Positions 24,301 through 54,000 of a DNA stretch of 64,000 bases are shown in pieces. Positions within the stretch are counted from its first letter, which is position 1. Each line of letters begins with the position of its first letter. Source of the DNA: Micromonospora haikouensis (lineage in GTDB: Bacteria > Actinomycetota > Actinomycetes > Mycobacteriales > Micromonosporaceae); the NCBI RefSeq assembly GCF_900091595.1, contig NZ_FMCW01000020.1, positions 87,229 to 151,228 of the forward strand, given 5' to 3'. Under the pieces are notes generated by a model. That model saw nothing but the letters and a program-made list of their open reading frames with translations. It made no database searches and had not been told where the DNA came from. Both the position numbers and the translations under genes were made by a program.

Positions 24301-25380
24301 GGCGAGCAGCGCCTGCGCCTCGATCGGGTCGCCGAGGGTGGTGCCGGTGCCGTGCGCCTCGACGACGTCGACGTCGGCGGCGGTGAGCCCGGCGTTGGTG
24401 AGGGCCTGCCTGATGACCCGGCGCTGCGAGGGGCCGTTGGGGGCGGTGAGCCCGCTGCTGGCCCCGTCCTGGTTGACGGCGCTGCCCCGGATCACGGCGA
24501 GGACCCGGTGGCCGTTGCGGCGGGCGTCGGAGAGCCGCTCGACGAGCAGCATGCCGACGCCCTCGGACCAGCCGGTGCCGTCGGCGGCGGCGGCGAACGA
24601 CTTGCACCGCCCGTCGGTGGACAGGCCCCGCTGGCGGGAGAACTCGACGAAGACCGTCGGGGTGGCCATCACCGACACCCCGCCGGCCAGGGCGAGGGTG
24701 CACTCGCCGAGCCGCAGCGCCTGGCAGGCCAGGTGCAGCGCCACCAGCGACGACGAGCAGGCCGTGTCGACGGTGACGGCCGGGCCCTCCAGGCCGAGGG
24801 CGTACGAGATGCGGCCGCTGGCCACGGCGGCGGCGCTGCCGGTGCCGAGGTAGCCCTCGACGCCGCCGCCGACCCCGGACAGCAGGGCCGCGTAGTCGCC
24901 CTGGCTGCTGGTGGCCGCGTACACGCCGGTGGGCGCGCCGCGCAGCGTCGTCGGGTCGATCCCGGCCCGCTCGAACGCCTCCCACGCGGCCTCCAGCAGC
25001 AGCCGCTGCTGCGGGTCCATGGCGAGGGCCTCGCGGGGGCTGATGCCGAAGAACGCGGCGTCGAAGTCCCCGGCGTCGTAGAGGAACCCGCCGTCGCGCA
25101 CGTACGAGGTGCCCCGGCTGGCCGGGTCGGCGTCGTAGAGCGCGTCCATGTTCCAGCCCCGGTCGCCGGGGAACGGGGCCATGGCGTCACCGCCGGCGGC
25201 GACGAGGTCCCACAGCCGCTCCGGCGAGTCGACCCCGCCGGGGAACCGGCAGCTCATCCCGATGATCGCCACCGGTTCGCCGAGCGTGGCGGCGAGCTGC
25301 TGGTTCTGCTGGCGCAGCTTCTGGTTGTCGAGCAGGGACGCGCGCAGCGCGCTGACGACCTCGTCCAGCGAGACGCTCAT
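21397..25380 (-). CDS. Type I PKS, terminal module KS-AT(mal)-ACP-TE (gene E)
   Basis: 1327-aa PKS subunit that adds the last extender unit and releases the chain. N-terminal docking helix residues 1-33 (LDEVVSALRASLLDNQKLRQ); KS 35-460 with active Cys in DTACSSS near 207 and intact EAHGTGT and KSNIGHT; AT about 560-850 with GHSVGG near 657 and HAFH near 760, indicating malonyl-CoA; ACP with LGFDSL near 991; TE from about 1060 with AGHSGG near 1180, Asp in LMDTYPAD and His in DGDHFTMV. There is no KR, so the C3 carbonyl should stay a ketone. ATG 25380 has AAGGAG 7 nt upstream. It is the last PKS gene, 25 nt after gene D. Its docking helix differs in type from those of genes B, C and D. Confidence 0.93.
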   Translation of the reverse strand: MSVSLDEVVSALRASLLDNQKLRQQNQQLAATLGEPVAIIGMSCRFPGGVDSPERLWDLVAAGGDAMAPFPGDRGWNMDALYDADPASRGTSYVRDGGFLYDAGDFDAAFFGISPREALAMDPQQRLLLEAAWEAFERAGIDPTTLRGAPTGVYAATSSQGDYAALLSGVGGGVEGYLGTGSAAAVASGRISYALGLEGPAVTVDTACSSSLVALHLACQALRLGECTLALAGGVSVMATPTVFVEFSRQRGLSTDGRCKSFAAAADGTGWSEGVGMLLVERLSDARRNGHRVLAVIRGSAVNQDGASSGLTAPNGPSQRRVIRQALTNAGLTAADVDVVEAHGTGTTLGDPIEAQALLATYGQGRGDAAPLLLGSVKSNIGHTQAAAGVAGVIKMVLAMRHGVLPPTLHVDEPTPHVDWSAGAVTLLTETTPWPDTGRPRRAGVSAFGVSGTNAHTIVEQADPADAQPTRPAGTPAPPVPWIVSARSAPALAGQARRLLDHLAAHPDLAPADVAYSLVTTRAALPHRAAVTGDDADALRAGLRAVAEDRPAPHVVRGVARPAGKLAFLFTGQGAQRPGMGAQLHRRFPVFAAAFDEVAAELDRHLPRPLREVVFAAPDTPEAALLDRTEFTQPALFAYEVAAYRLVTAFGLRPQQLLGHSVGGLAAAHVAGVLSLADAAALVAARGRLMQALPDGGAMLAVRASEAEVAPLLDGRVALAAVNGPASVVLSGDADAVAAAGERLAAQGHRTRPLRVSHAFHSARMDAMLADFRVVAEKATWHPPAVPLVSDRTGAPLNVAEATDPGYWVDHVRDTVRFHAGMTTLAAAGVGAFLELGPDGALTALGRECLPDADAAAFAPIGRRDQPEAATLLAALAAVDLRGAGVDWAAAFAGTDAVRVDLPTYAFHHERYWPEPPALHLATRPESDAAEEAPADEPVVDPARLLRDRLVASAAGDRHRILLDLVRAQVATVLGHASPGAIEADRDFLELGFDSLTALELRDALRQETGADLSATLLFDHPTPTALARHLLGQLLGAAGDAAAGTGTPEGAGGILGGLFREPKAREDAAGYAELLVKLAQFRPSFTEPGQLSRPAAILRLAEGGTGAAPIVFCCTMSLLSGPHEYARVAAGFRGHRDVWALPNPGFAVGEELPADLDALLRVHADTVLRTVGGGPFVLAGHSGGAMVANVLARELERQGRPPAAVVLMDTYPADSEVLGGWTGQLLDGMVERDSAYTPMDDYRTTAWAGYLPLFLTWQPAPLDSATLLVRATRPLGQWHGEPDGWRSRWPYPHEAVDADGDHFTMVGERGTDLAATVQRWLADRGL

Positions 25381-25405
25381 TCGGGGCTCCTTGGGGCGGG
25401 CCGGG

Positions 25406-34954
<9,549 letters not shown>

Positions 34955-34999
34955 CGGGGTGCCGCTTCCTCGCAAGGGACGGGGGTGAGCCGGGGCGGG

Positions 35000-37900
35000 T
35001 CAGGAGATGCCGAGGTCCTTGTCCACCATCGCGAACAGTTCGTCGTCGGTGGCGTCGTCGAGGTGCCGGCCGATGTCGGCTCCGCCGCCGGCCTGCCCGA
35101 GGCGGGAGAGCATCGCCTGGAGGCGTACGGTGGCCCGCACCCGGGCGGCCTCGTCGCGCGCCACGACGTCGAGGCTGTCGGCGATCCGGTCGAGGTCGTC
35201 GAGGAGGACCGTCGGGGTGACCACGTAGTCGTGGGCGACCTCGGCGAAGAGGTACTCCGCCAGCGTCGTCGGCGTCGGGTAGTCGAAGACGAGGGTGACG
35301 GGCAGGGCGACGCCGGTGGCGGAGCCGAGCCGGTTGCGCAGCTCGACGGCGGTGACGGAGTCGAAGCCCAGCTCGCGGAACGCCCGGTGCTCGTCGACCG
35401 ACTCGGCGGACGGGTAGTTGAGCACGGCGGCGACCTGGCCGCGGACGAGGCCGAGGAGCACGGCTTGCCGGTCGGCGGCGGGCAGCCCGGCGAGCCGCTC
35501 CTGGAGCGAGTCGGGGCCGTCGCCGGTCTCCACAGTGGCGATCCGCTCGGTCGCCTGGAGCCGTCGCACGTCCGGCAGGTCGCTGATCAGCGGGCCGGGG
35601 CGGGTGGCGGTGAAGGCGACGGAGAACCGCTCCCAGGCGATGTCGGCGATGGTGAGGAACGCCTCGCCGTGGTCGACGGCCTGGTGCAGGGCGGCGATGG
35701 CCGCGTCGGGGGCCATTTCGGGTACGCCGTGGCGGTGCAGCAGCTCGCCGAGCGGCCCGTCGGCCATGCCGCCGCCGGCCCACGCGCCCCAGGCGATGGA
35801 GGTGGCGGGCAGGCCGAGGCCCCGCCGGTGCTGGGCGAGGGCGTCGAGGAACGCGTTGCTGGGCGCGTAGTTGCCGACGCCGGAACTGGCGACGCTGCCG
35901 GCGAAGGAGGAGAACATGACGAACGCGGACAGGTCGAGGTCGAGGGTCAGCTCGTGCAGGTGGTACGCGACGTCGACCTTGGCCTGGAGGACCCGTTCGA
36001 TCTGGTCCAGCCGGATGTCGTTGATCATGGCGTCGTCGAGGACGGCGGAGGCGTGCACGACCGTGGTGAGGGGATACTCGGCCGGGATCGACTCGATCAG
36101 CGCGGCGAGGGCGTCGCGGTCGGCGGCGTCGCACTCGACGACGCTGGCCTGCGCGCCCAGCGCGGTGAGGTCGTCGACGAGCTGCTGCGCGCCCGGCGCG
36201 TTCATGCCCCGGCGGCTGGCGACGACGATGTTCTGCACGCCGCTGCGGGCCAGCCAGCGGGCGGCGTGCCCGCCGAGGGCACCGGTGCCGCCGGTGACGA
36301 GCGCCGTGCCGTAGGGCTCCCACGGGGTGGCGGGCTGGCTGTCGCCGAGCGGCACGCGGGTGAGCCGGCGGGCGAGGAGGCCGCCGGGGCGTACCGCGAT
36401 CTGGTCCTCGTCTCCGGCGGCGGTGAGGGCCGCGACCAGCAGGCCGGCGCAGCGCTCGTCGACGGCCTCGGGCAGGTCGACGAGGCCGCCCCAGCGCTGC
36501 GGGTGTTCCAGGGCGGCGACCCGGCCGAAGCCCCAGACGAGGGCCTGCGTCGGGGAGCGCAGCAGGTCGGCGCGGCCGACGGAGGCGGCGCCGGAGGTGA
36601 CGGCCCACATGGGGGCGCGAAGGCCGACGTCGCCGAGGGCCTGGAACAGCGCGACGGTGGCGGCGAAGCCGCCGGGCACGGACGGGTGCAGCGGGTGGAC
36701 CAGCTCGTCGAAGGCGAGCAGCGACACCACGCCGGTCACGTCGGCGGGCTCGTCGGTGCCGCCGCCGCTGGCGACGAGGGCCTCGCGCAGCAGCTTGCCG
36801 AGCAGGTCGCGGTCGGCGTCGGTGGTGGAGACGGGCACGGCGACGACGGTCGCGCCGGCCGCCGTGATGGCCTCGACGCAGGCGTCCTGCCAGGGCTCGA
36901 CGATGTCGCCGGTGGGCAGGACCACGACCCAGGTGCCGCTCATGCCCCGGTTGGCGATGCCGGTCAGCGGCTTCCAGGTGTCCTGGTAGCGCCAGCTGTC
37001 GATGTCGGACTGCCGGCGGCGCTTGCGCCGCCAGGAGGTGAGCAGCGGCAGGGCGGGGCCGAGTGCGTCGAGGGCCTCGTAGGCGGGGGTGTCGTCGGTG
37101 GCGACGGCCTCGGCGAGGGCGGTGAGGTCGCCGCGTTCCACGGCGGCCCAGAAGCCGGCGTCGTCGGGGTTGGCCGCGCCTTGGAGCAGCGCCTCCAGGT
37201 CGACGCCGCCGCTGCCGTCGAGCCAGAACCGCTGGTGGTCGAACGCGTACGTGGGCAGCGGCACCATCTCGGCCTCGCCGAGGACCTTCGTCAGGTCGAC
37301 GGGCAGGCCGATCGCGTGGGCGGTGGCCAGGTTGGTCAGCAGCCGGGCCGGGTCGTCATCACCCCGGCGCAGGCTGCCCAGGGTGTGGCCGGTGACGCCG
37401 GCGTCGTCGAGGATCGCCGTGACGGGCATGGTGAGCACCGGGTGCGGGCTGATCTCCACGAACGTGGTGTGCCCGGCGGCAACAGCGACCCGGACGGCGG
37501 CGTCGAACTGGACGGTCTGCCGCAGGTTGTCATACCAGTAGTCCGCGGTCATGGTGGCGGGGTCGACCCAGTCGCCGGTCAGCGTCGACACCAGGCGGGT
37601 GTGGCCCGGCTGCGGGGTCACGTCGGCCAGGTCGGCGCGCAGCCGCTCGGCCACGTCCTGCACGGCGGCGGAGTGCGACGCGTAGTCCACCGGAATCAAC
37701 CGCGCCCGGATCCCGTCCGCCTGGCAGGCGTCCACCAGCTCCGCGACCGGCTGCGGCGGACCCGACACGACCACCGTCGCCGGGCCGTTCACGGCGGCCA
37801 CACCCACACCCGAGAACGCGGGGAGACGCTCGGTGACCGCGTCGGCGGACAGGTCCACCGACGCCATGGTGCCGGTGCCCCGCAGCACGGCCAGGGCCCG

Positions 37901-39988
37901 CGACCGCAGCGCCACCGTCTTCGCCGCGTCCTCCAGGGACAGGATCCCCGCGACGCAGGCGGCACCGATCTCACCCTGCGAGTGACCGACCACCGCGTCC
38001 GGCACGATGCCGGCCGCCCGCCACACGGCGGCGAGGGCGACGCCGACGGCCCACAGGACCGGCTGCACGACCTCGACCCGTTCCAGCCACGACTCGTCGT
38101 CGCCGGTCAACACCGACACGAGATCCACGTCGAGATGCGGGGCGAGGGCCCGCTGACACTCCGCCAGCTTCGCGTCGAACACCGGCGCACGGCCCACCAG
38201 GCCGGCGGCCATCCGCGCCGACTGCGCGCCCTGGCCGGGGAAGACGAAGACGGGTCCCGCGCCGGAGCCGGTGACCGTGCCGGTGACCAGGTTGCCGGCC
38301 GGCTGGCCGGTGGCCAGGGCGTCGAGCCCGGCCAGCAGCTCCCCGGCGTCCGCGCCGACGACGGCGGCACGGTGGTCGAACGTGGACCGGGTGGTGGCCA
38401 GGGACCAGCCGACCGCCGCCGGGGCGAGGTCGCCGTGCTGGCGCACGTGGGCGGCGAGCCGGGCGGCCTGGCCGGCGAGGGCCGCCTTCGACCGGGCGGA
38501 CACGGGCCACACCGTCACGTCGGAGCCGACGAGCGCGGCGGCGGCAGTCTCCGCCTCGGCGGCCTCCGTGTCGACGGCCTCCCCGGCGTCCGGGGCGGCG
38601 GCCTGCGGCCGGTACTCCTCCAGGATCACGTGGGCGTTGGTGCCGCTGACGCCGAACGAGGAGACGCCGCCGCGCCGGGGGCGGCCCAGCTCGGGCCACG
38701 GCCGGGACTCCGTGAGCAGCGACACCGCCCCGGCGGACCAGTCGACGTGCTTCGACGGCTCGTCGATGTGCAGCGTCTCCGGCATGACGCCGTTGCGCAG
38801 CGCCATCACCATCTTGACCAGGCCGGCGACCCCGGCGGCGCTCTGCGTGTGACCGATGTTGGACTTCACCGAGCCCAGCCAGAGCGGCCGGTCGGCGGGG
38901 CGGTCCTGCCCGTACGTGGCGAGCAGCGCCTGCGCCTCGATCGGGTCGCCGAGGGTGGTGCCGGTGCCGTGCGCCTCCACCACGTCCACGTCGGCGGTGC
39001 CGAGCCGGGCGTTGGCGAGGGCGGCCCGGATGACCCGCTGCTGGGAGGGGCCGTTGGGCGCGGTGAGGCCGTTGGACGCGCCGTCCTGGTTGAGGGCGCT
39101 GCCCCGGATCACGGCGAGGACGGGGTGGCCGTTGCGCTCGGCGTCGGCGAGCCGCTCGACGACGAGCACGCCGCCGCCCTCGCCCCAGCCGGTGCCGTCC
39201 GCCCCCTCCGCGAACGCCTTGCACCGGCCGTCGACGGACATGCCGCGCTGCCGGGAGAAGACGACGAAGACGCCGGGGGTGGCCATGACGGTGACGCCAC
39301 CGGCGATGGCGAGGTCGCACTCGCCCCGGCGCAGCGCGTTCACGGCGAGGTGCAGGGCGACCAGCGACGACGAGCAGGCCGTGTCGACGGTGACGGCCGG
39401 ACCGTTCAGGCCGAGGGTGAACGAGATGCGGCCGGACGCGACGCTGGTGGTGTTGCCGGTGCCGAGGTACATGTCGACGCCCTCGGGGACGTTCGGCAGG
39501 CCCATGCCGTAGTTGGAGGTGCTCACGCCGACGAAGACGCCGGTGGAGCTGCCCCGCAGCGACAGCGGGTCGATGCCGGCCCGCTCGATGGCCTCCCACG
39601 ACGTCTCCAGCAGCAGCCGCTGCTGCGGGTCCATCGCGAGGGCCTCGCGCGGCGAGATGCCGAACAGGGTCGGGTCGAACGCCCCGGCGTCGTCGAGGAA
39701 CCCGCCGACGCGGGTGTAGCTCTTGCCCGGCTTGTTCGGGTCCGGGTCGTAGAGGGCCTCCAGGTCCCAGCCCCGGTCAGCCGGGAACTCGGTGAGGGCG
39801 TCCCGGCCGTCGGCGACGATCTCCCACAGGTCCTCGGGTGACCGGACGCCGCCGGGGAAGCGGCAGCTCATCGAGACGATGGCGAGGGGCTCGTTGTCAC
39901 GGGCCTCGACGGTCTGCAGCTTGCGCTTCGTGTCGTGCAGGTCGGCGGTCACCCGCTTGAGGAAGTACCGCAGCTTGTCGTCGCTCAT
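35000..39988 (-). CDS. Type I PKS, single module KS-AT(mmal)-KR-ACP (gene C)
   Basis: 1662-aa unimodular PKS subunit. Docking coiled coil (MSDDKLRYFLKRVTADLHDTKRKL); KS with active Cys near residue 205; AT with GHSQGE near 669 and YASHS near 769, specifying methylmalonyl-CoA; linker FWAAVERGDLTALAEAV; KR with TGGTGALGGHAARW near 1235, AVLDDAMI (B-type) and SSFAGSVASSGVGNYAPSN holding Ser and Tyr near 1375; ACP LGFDSV near 1543; C-terminal docking ending DDELFAMVDKDLGIS. Predicted output: C9 hydroxyl and C8 methyl. The ATG at 39988 lies 36 nt after gene B. Its AT is almost identical to those of modules A2, B2 and D1, while its KR most resembles that of A1 (GVGNYAP in both), so the module is a mosaic. 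Confidence 0.94.
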   Translation of the reverse strand: MSDDKLRYFLKRVTADLHDTKRKLQTVEARDNEPLAIVSMSCRFPGGVRSPEDLWEIVADGRDALTEFPADRGWDLEALYDPDPNKPGKSYTRVGGFLDDAGAFDPTLFGISPREALAMDPQQRLLLETSWEAIERAGIDPLSLRGSSTGVFVGVSTSNYGMGLPNVPEGVDMYLGTGNTTSVASGRISFTLGLNGPAVTVDTACSSSLVALHLAVNALRRGECDLAIAGGVTVMATPGVFVVFSRQRGMSVDGRCKAFAEGADGTGWGEGGGVLVVERLADAERNGHPVLAVIRGSALNQDGASNGLTAPNGPSQQRVIRAALANARLGTADVDVVEAHGTGTTLGDPIEAQALLATYGQDRPADRPLWLGSVKSNIGHTQSAAGVAGLVKMVMALRNGVMPETLHIDEPSKHVDWSAGAVSLLTESRPWPELGRPRRGGVSSFGVSGTNAHVILEEYRPQAAAPDAGEAVDTEAAEAETAAAALVGSDVTVWPVSARSKAALAGQAARLAAHVRQHGDLAPAAVGWSLATTRSTFDHRAAVVGADAGELLAGLDALATGQPAGNLVTGTVTGSGAGPVFVFPGQGAQSARMAAGLVGRAPVFDAKLAECQRALAPHLDVDLVSVLTGDDESWLERVEVVQPVLWAVGVALAAVWRAAGIVPDAVVGHSQGEIGAACVAGILSLEDAAKTVALRSRALAVLRGTGTMASVDLSADAVTERLPAFSGVGVAAVNGPATVVVSGPPQPVAELVDACQADGIRARLIPVDYASHSAAVQDVAERLRADLADVTPQPGHTRLVSTLTGDWVDPATMTADYWYDNLRQTVQFDAAVRVAVAAGHTTFVEISPHPVLTMPVTAILDDAGVTGHTLGSLRRGDDDPARLLTNLATAHAIGLPVDLTKVLGEAEMVPLPTYAFDHQRFWLDGSGGVDLEALLQGAANPDDAGFWAAVERGDLTALAEAVATDDTPAYEALDALGPALPLLTSWRRKRRRQSDIDSWRYQDTWKPLTGIANRGMSGTWVVVLPTGDIVEPWQDACVEAITAAGATVVAVPVSTTDADRDLLGKLLREALVASGGGTDEPADVTGVVSLLAFDELVHPLHPSVPGGFAATVALFQALGDVGLRAPMWAVTSGAASVGRADLLRSPTQALVWGFGRVAALEHPQRWGGLVDLPEAVDERCAGLLVAALTAAGDEDQIAVRPGGLLARRLTRVPLGDSQPATPWEPYGTALVTGGTGALGGHAARWLARSGVQNIVVASRRGMNAPGAQQLVDDLTALGAQASVVECDAADRDALAALIESIPAEYPLTTVVHASAVLDDAMINDIRLDQIERVLQAKVDVAYHLHELTLDLDLSAFVMFSSFAGSVASSGVGNYAPSNAFLDALAQHRRGLGLPATSIAWGAWAGGGMADGPLGELLHRHGVPEMAPDAAIAALHQAVDHGEAFLTIADIAWERFSVAFTATRPGPLISDLPDVRRLQATERIATVETGDGPDSLQERLAGLPAADRQAVLLGLVRGQVAAVLNYPSAESVDEHRAFRELGFDSVTAVELRNRLGSATGVALPVTLVFDYPTPTTLAEYLFAEVAHDYVVTPTVLLDDLDRIADSLDVVARDEAARVRATVRLQAMLSRLGQAGGGADIGRHLDDATDDELFAMVDKDLGIS
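37225..38520 (-). repeat. Near-identical methylmalonyl-AT segment, copy in gene C
   Basis: Same AT segment as in D1, B2 and A2 (GQGAQSARMAAGLVGRAPVF, ALAPHLDVDLVSVLTGDDES, GHSQGEIGAACVAGILSL). The N-terminal edge differs more, with extra variation in the VVGADAGELLAGLDALATG region. Confidence 0.75.
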
Positions 39989-40024
39989 CGGGTCGCACCT
40001 GCCTCGATCCGGAAGTCGGTCATC

Positions 40025-50965
<10,941 letters not shown>

Positions 50966-51030
50966 GGACCGCCCACTCCTTGTGTTGACCCGTCGATCCG
51001 TGTTGGTCCGTCGTCCCGGCAGCGTTCACG

Positions 51031-54000
51031 TCAGGACACCCCCAGCTCCCGGTCGATGAAGTCGAAGACTTCGTCGGGGGTGGCGTCCTGGAGCTTCTCG
51101 GCGACGGTGTCCCCGCCCGCGCCCGCCGGGGCGTCGTCGGCGTTGAGGGAGGCCAGCAGGGCCCGCAGCCGCTCGGTGATCCGGATCCGGGCGCTGCGGT
51201 CCGGTGCCGAGCCGGTGAGCGCCGCCTCCAGCCGGTCCAGCTCCCCGAAGACCGGCGCGACGCCGACCACCCCGCCGTCGACGATGGCCGCCCGCACGTA
51301 CTCGGCGAGGCCGGCGGCGGTCGGGTAGTCGAAGACGACCGTGGCGGGCAGCCGGACGCCGGTCGCCGCGGTGAGCCGGTTGCGCAGCTCCACGGCGGTC
51401 AGCGAGTCGAAGCCGAGTTCCCGGAACGCCCGGTCGGGTTCGACGGCGTCCATCGAGGCGTGCCCGAGCACGGCGGCGGCCTGGCCGCGTACCAGGTCGA
51501 GGAGGGTCTTGCGCCGCTCGGCGTCGGTCTGCCCGGCGAGCAGCGCGGCGAGGGACTCGGCGTTCGTGCCGGCGTCGTCGGCCCGCGTGGCGGCGGCCTG
51601 CTGCGCCTCGGCGATGCCGGCGAGCAGCGGGCTGGGCCGGACGGCGACGAAGCCGGGCACGTACCGGGCCCAGTCGATGCCGGCCACCAGCGTCGCCGGC
51701 TCGCGCCGGGCCACGCAGTGGGCGAGCACGGCGAGCGCGGGGGCGGTGTCGAGGCGGGCGACGCCGGTGCGGCGGCGGCGCTCCTCCACGGCCGGGTCGG
51801 CGGCGGCCATCCCGCCGGCCGCCCACGGTCCCCAGGCGATCGACGTGGCCGGCAGGCCCTGCCGGTGCCGCTGCTCGGCCAGCGCGTCGAGGTACGCGTT
51901 CGCGGCGGCGTAGCTGCCCTGCCCGGCCGCGCCGAGCTGCCCGGCCATGGCGGAGAACAGCACGAACGCGCGCAGCTCCCGGCCGACGGTCAGCTCGTGC
52001 AGGTGCAGCGCGCCGAGCACCTTGGGCCGCAGCACGGTGGCGATCCGGTCGGCGGTGAGCCCGTCGAGGACCCCGTCGTCGAGGACGCCCGCCGCGTGCA
52101 CGACGGCGGTCAGCGGCGCGTCGGCCGGCACCTCGGCGAGCAGCTTCGCCAGGGCCGCGCGGTCGGCGACGTCGCAGGCGGCGACGGTGACCCGCGTGCC
52201 CGCCCCGGTCAGCTCCCGGACCAGGTCGGCGGCGCCCGGGGCGTCGGCGCCCCGGCGGCTGACCAGCAGCAGGTGCTCGGCGCCCCGGGCGGCCAGCCAG
52301 CGGGCCACCTCCGCGCCGAGGGCCCCGGTGCCGCCGGTGACGAGGGTGGTGCCCCGGTGGTCGGGCTCGTCGGCGGCGGGGGCCCCGCCGGGGGCCCGAA
52401 CGAGGCGGCGGACGAGGATCGTGGCCCCGTCGACCGCGACCTGGTCCTCGCCGTCGAGGCCGGCGAGGGCGGCGCAGAGCAGGTCCCAGCCGTGGTCGTC
52501 GAGGGTGGCCGGCACGTCGACCAGGCCGCCCCACCGCTCGGGGTGTTCCAGGGCGACGACCCGGCCGAGGCCCCACAGCAGCGACTGTTCGGGCCGGTCC
52601 ACCGTCCCGCCCCGGGTGGTGCCGGCCGCGCCCCGGGTGACGCACCACAGCGGCGCGGCCACGTCGAGGTCGCCGAGGGCCTGGACCAGGGCGAGGGACC
52701 GGGCGAGGAACGGCGGCACCGGCTGGGTGTCGTCGACCGCGCCGTCGGCGAGGGCGAGCAGCGACAGCACCCCGTCGGCGGGGGCCCGCCCGCCGTCGCC
52801 GTCGCCGGTCACGGCGGCCAGGTGGGCGGCGACGGCGGTCCGGTCGGTCGACTCCTCGGGCAGCAGCACCAGCCGCACGTCGGCACCCCGGCGGGTCAGC
52901 TCGGCGACGGCCGCCTCGCCCTCCCCCGCGTGGCGCTCGTCGGCGACGACCCACCAGTCGCCGGAGAGGAAGCTGACGGGCGTGCCGGTGTACGGCTGCC
53001 AGACGGGGCGGTAGCGCAGGTCGTCCAGGGTGGAGCGCTCGCGTTGCTGCCGTCGCCAGGAGGCGAGCACCGGCAGGGCCGCGCCGAGCCGTTCGAGGGA
53101 GTCGGTGGCGTCCTGCGCGGTGAGTTCCGCGAGCGCGGCCAGGTCCTCCCGCTCGACGGCCGCCCAGAACGCGGAGTCGACGCCGCTCGGGGCCTCGTCC
53201 GCGCCGGCCAGCTCGGCCTTCGTGGGCCAGAACCGACCCCGGTCGAACGCGTACGTGGGCAGCGGCACCACGCCGGCCCCGGCGAGGACCTTCGTCAGGT
53301 CGACGGGCAGGCCGATCGCGTGGGCGGTGGCCAGGTTGGTCAGCAGCCGGGCCGGGTCGTCATCACCCCGGCGCAGGCTGCCCAGGGTGTGGCCGGTGAC
53401 GCCGGCGTCGTCGAGGATCGCGGTGACCGGCATGGTGAGCACCGGGTGCGGGCTGATCTCCACGAACGTGGTGTGCCCGGCGGCGATGGCGACGCGGACG
53501 GCCGCGTCGAACTGGACGGTCTGCCGCAGGTTGTCATACCAGTAGTCGGCGGTCATCGACGCCGGCTCGACCCAGTCACCGGTGAGCGTCGACACGAGCC
53601 GGACCCGACCCGACTGCGGGGCGACGTCAGCCAGGTCCGCCCGCAGCCGCTCCGCCACGTCCTGCACCGACGGCGAGTGCGACGCGTAGTCCACCGGAAT
53701 CAGCCGCGCCCGGATCCCGTCCGCCTGACACGCGTCCACCAGGCCCGCGACCGGCTGCGGCGGACCCGACACCACCACCGTGCCGGGCCCGTTCACCGCC
53801 GCCACACCCACACCCGGGAACGCGCGGAGACGCTCGGTGACCGCGTCGGCGGACAGGTCCACCGACGCCATCGCACCCGTCCCCCGCAGCACCGCCAGGG
53901 CCCGCGACCGCAACGCCACCGTCTTCGCCGCATCCTCCAAGGACAGAATCCCGGCGACACACGCCGCACCGATCTCGCCCTGCGAGTGGCCAACGACCGC

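Noticed and set aside
24740..24765. Repeated GACGACGAGCAGGCCGTGTC strings as mobile repeats
   Set aside because: They encode the conserved KS active-site DTACSSS in each module and are explained by domain homology.
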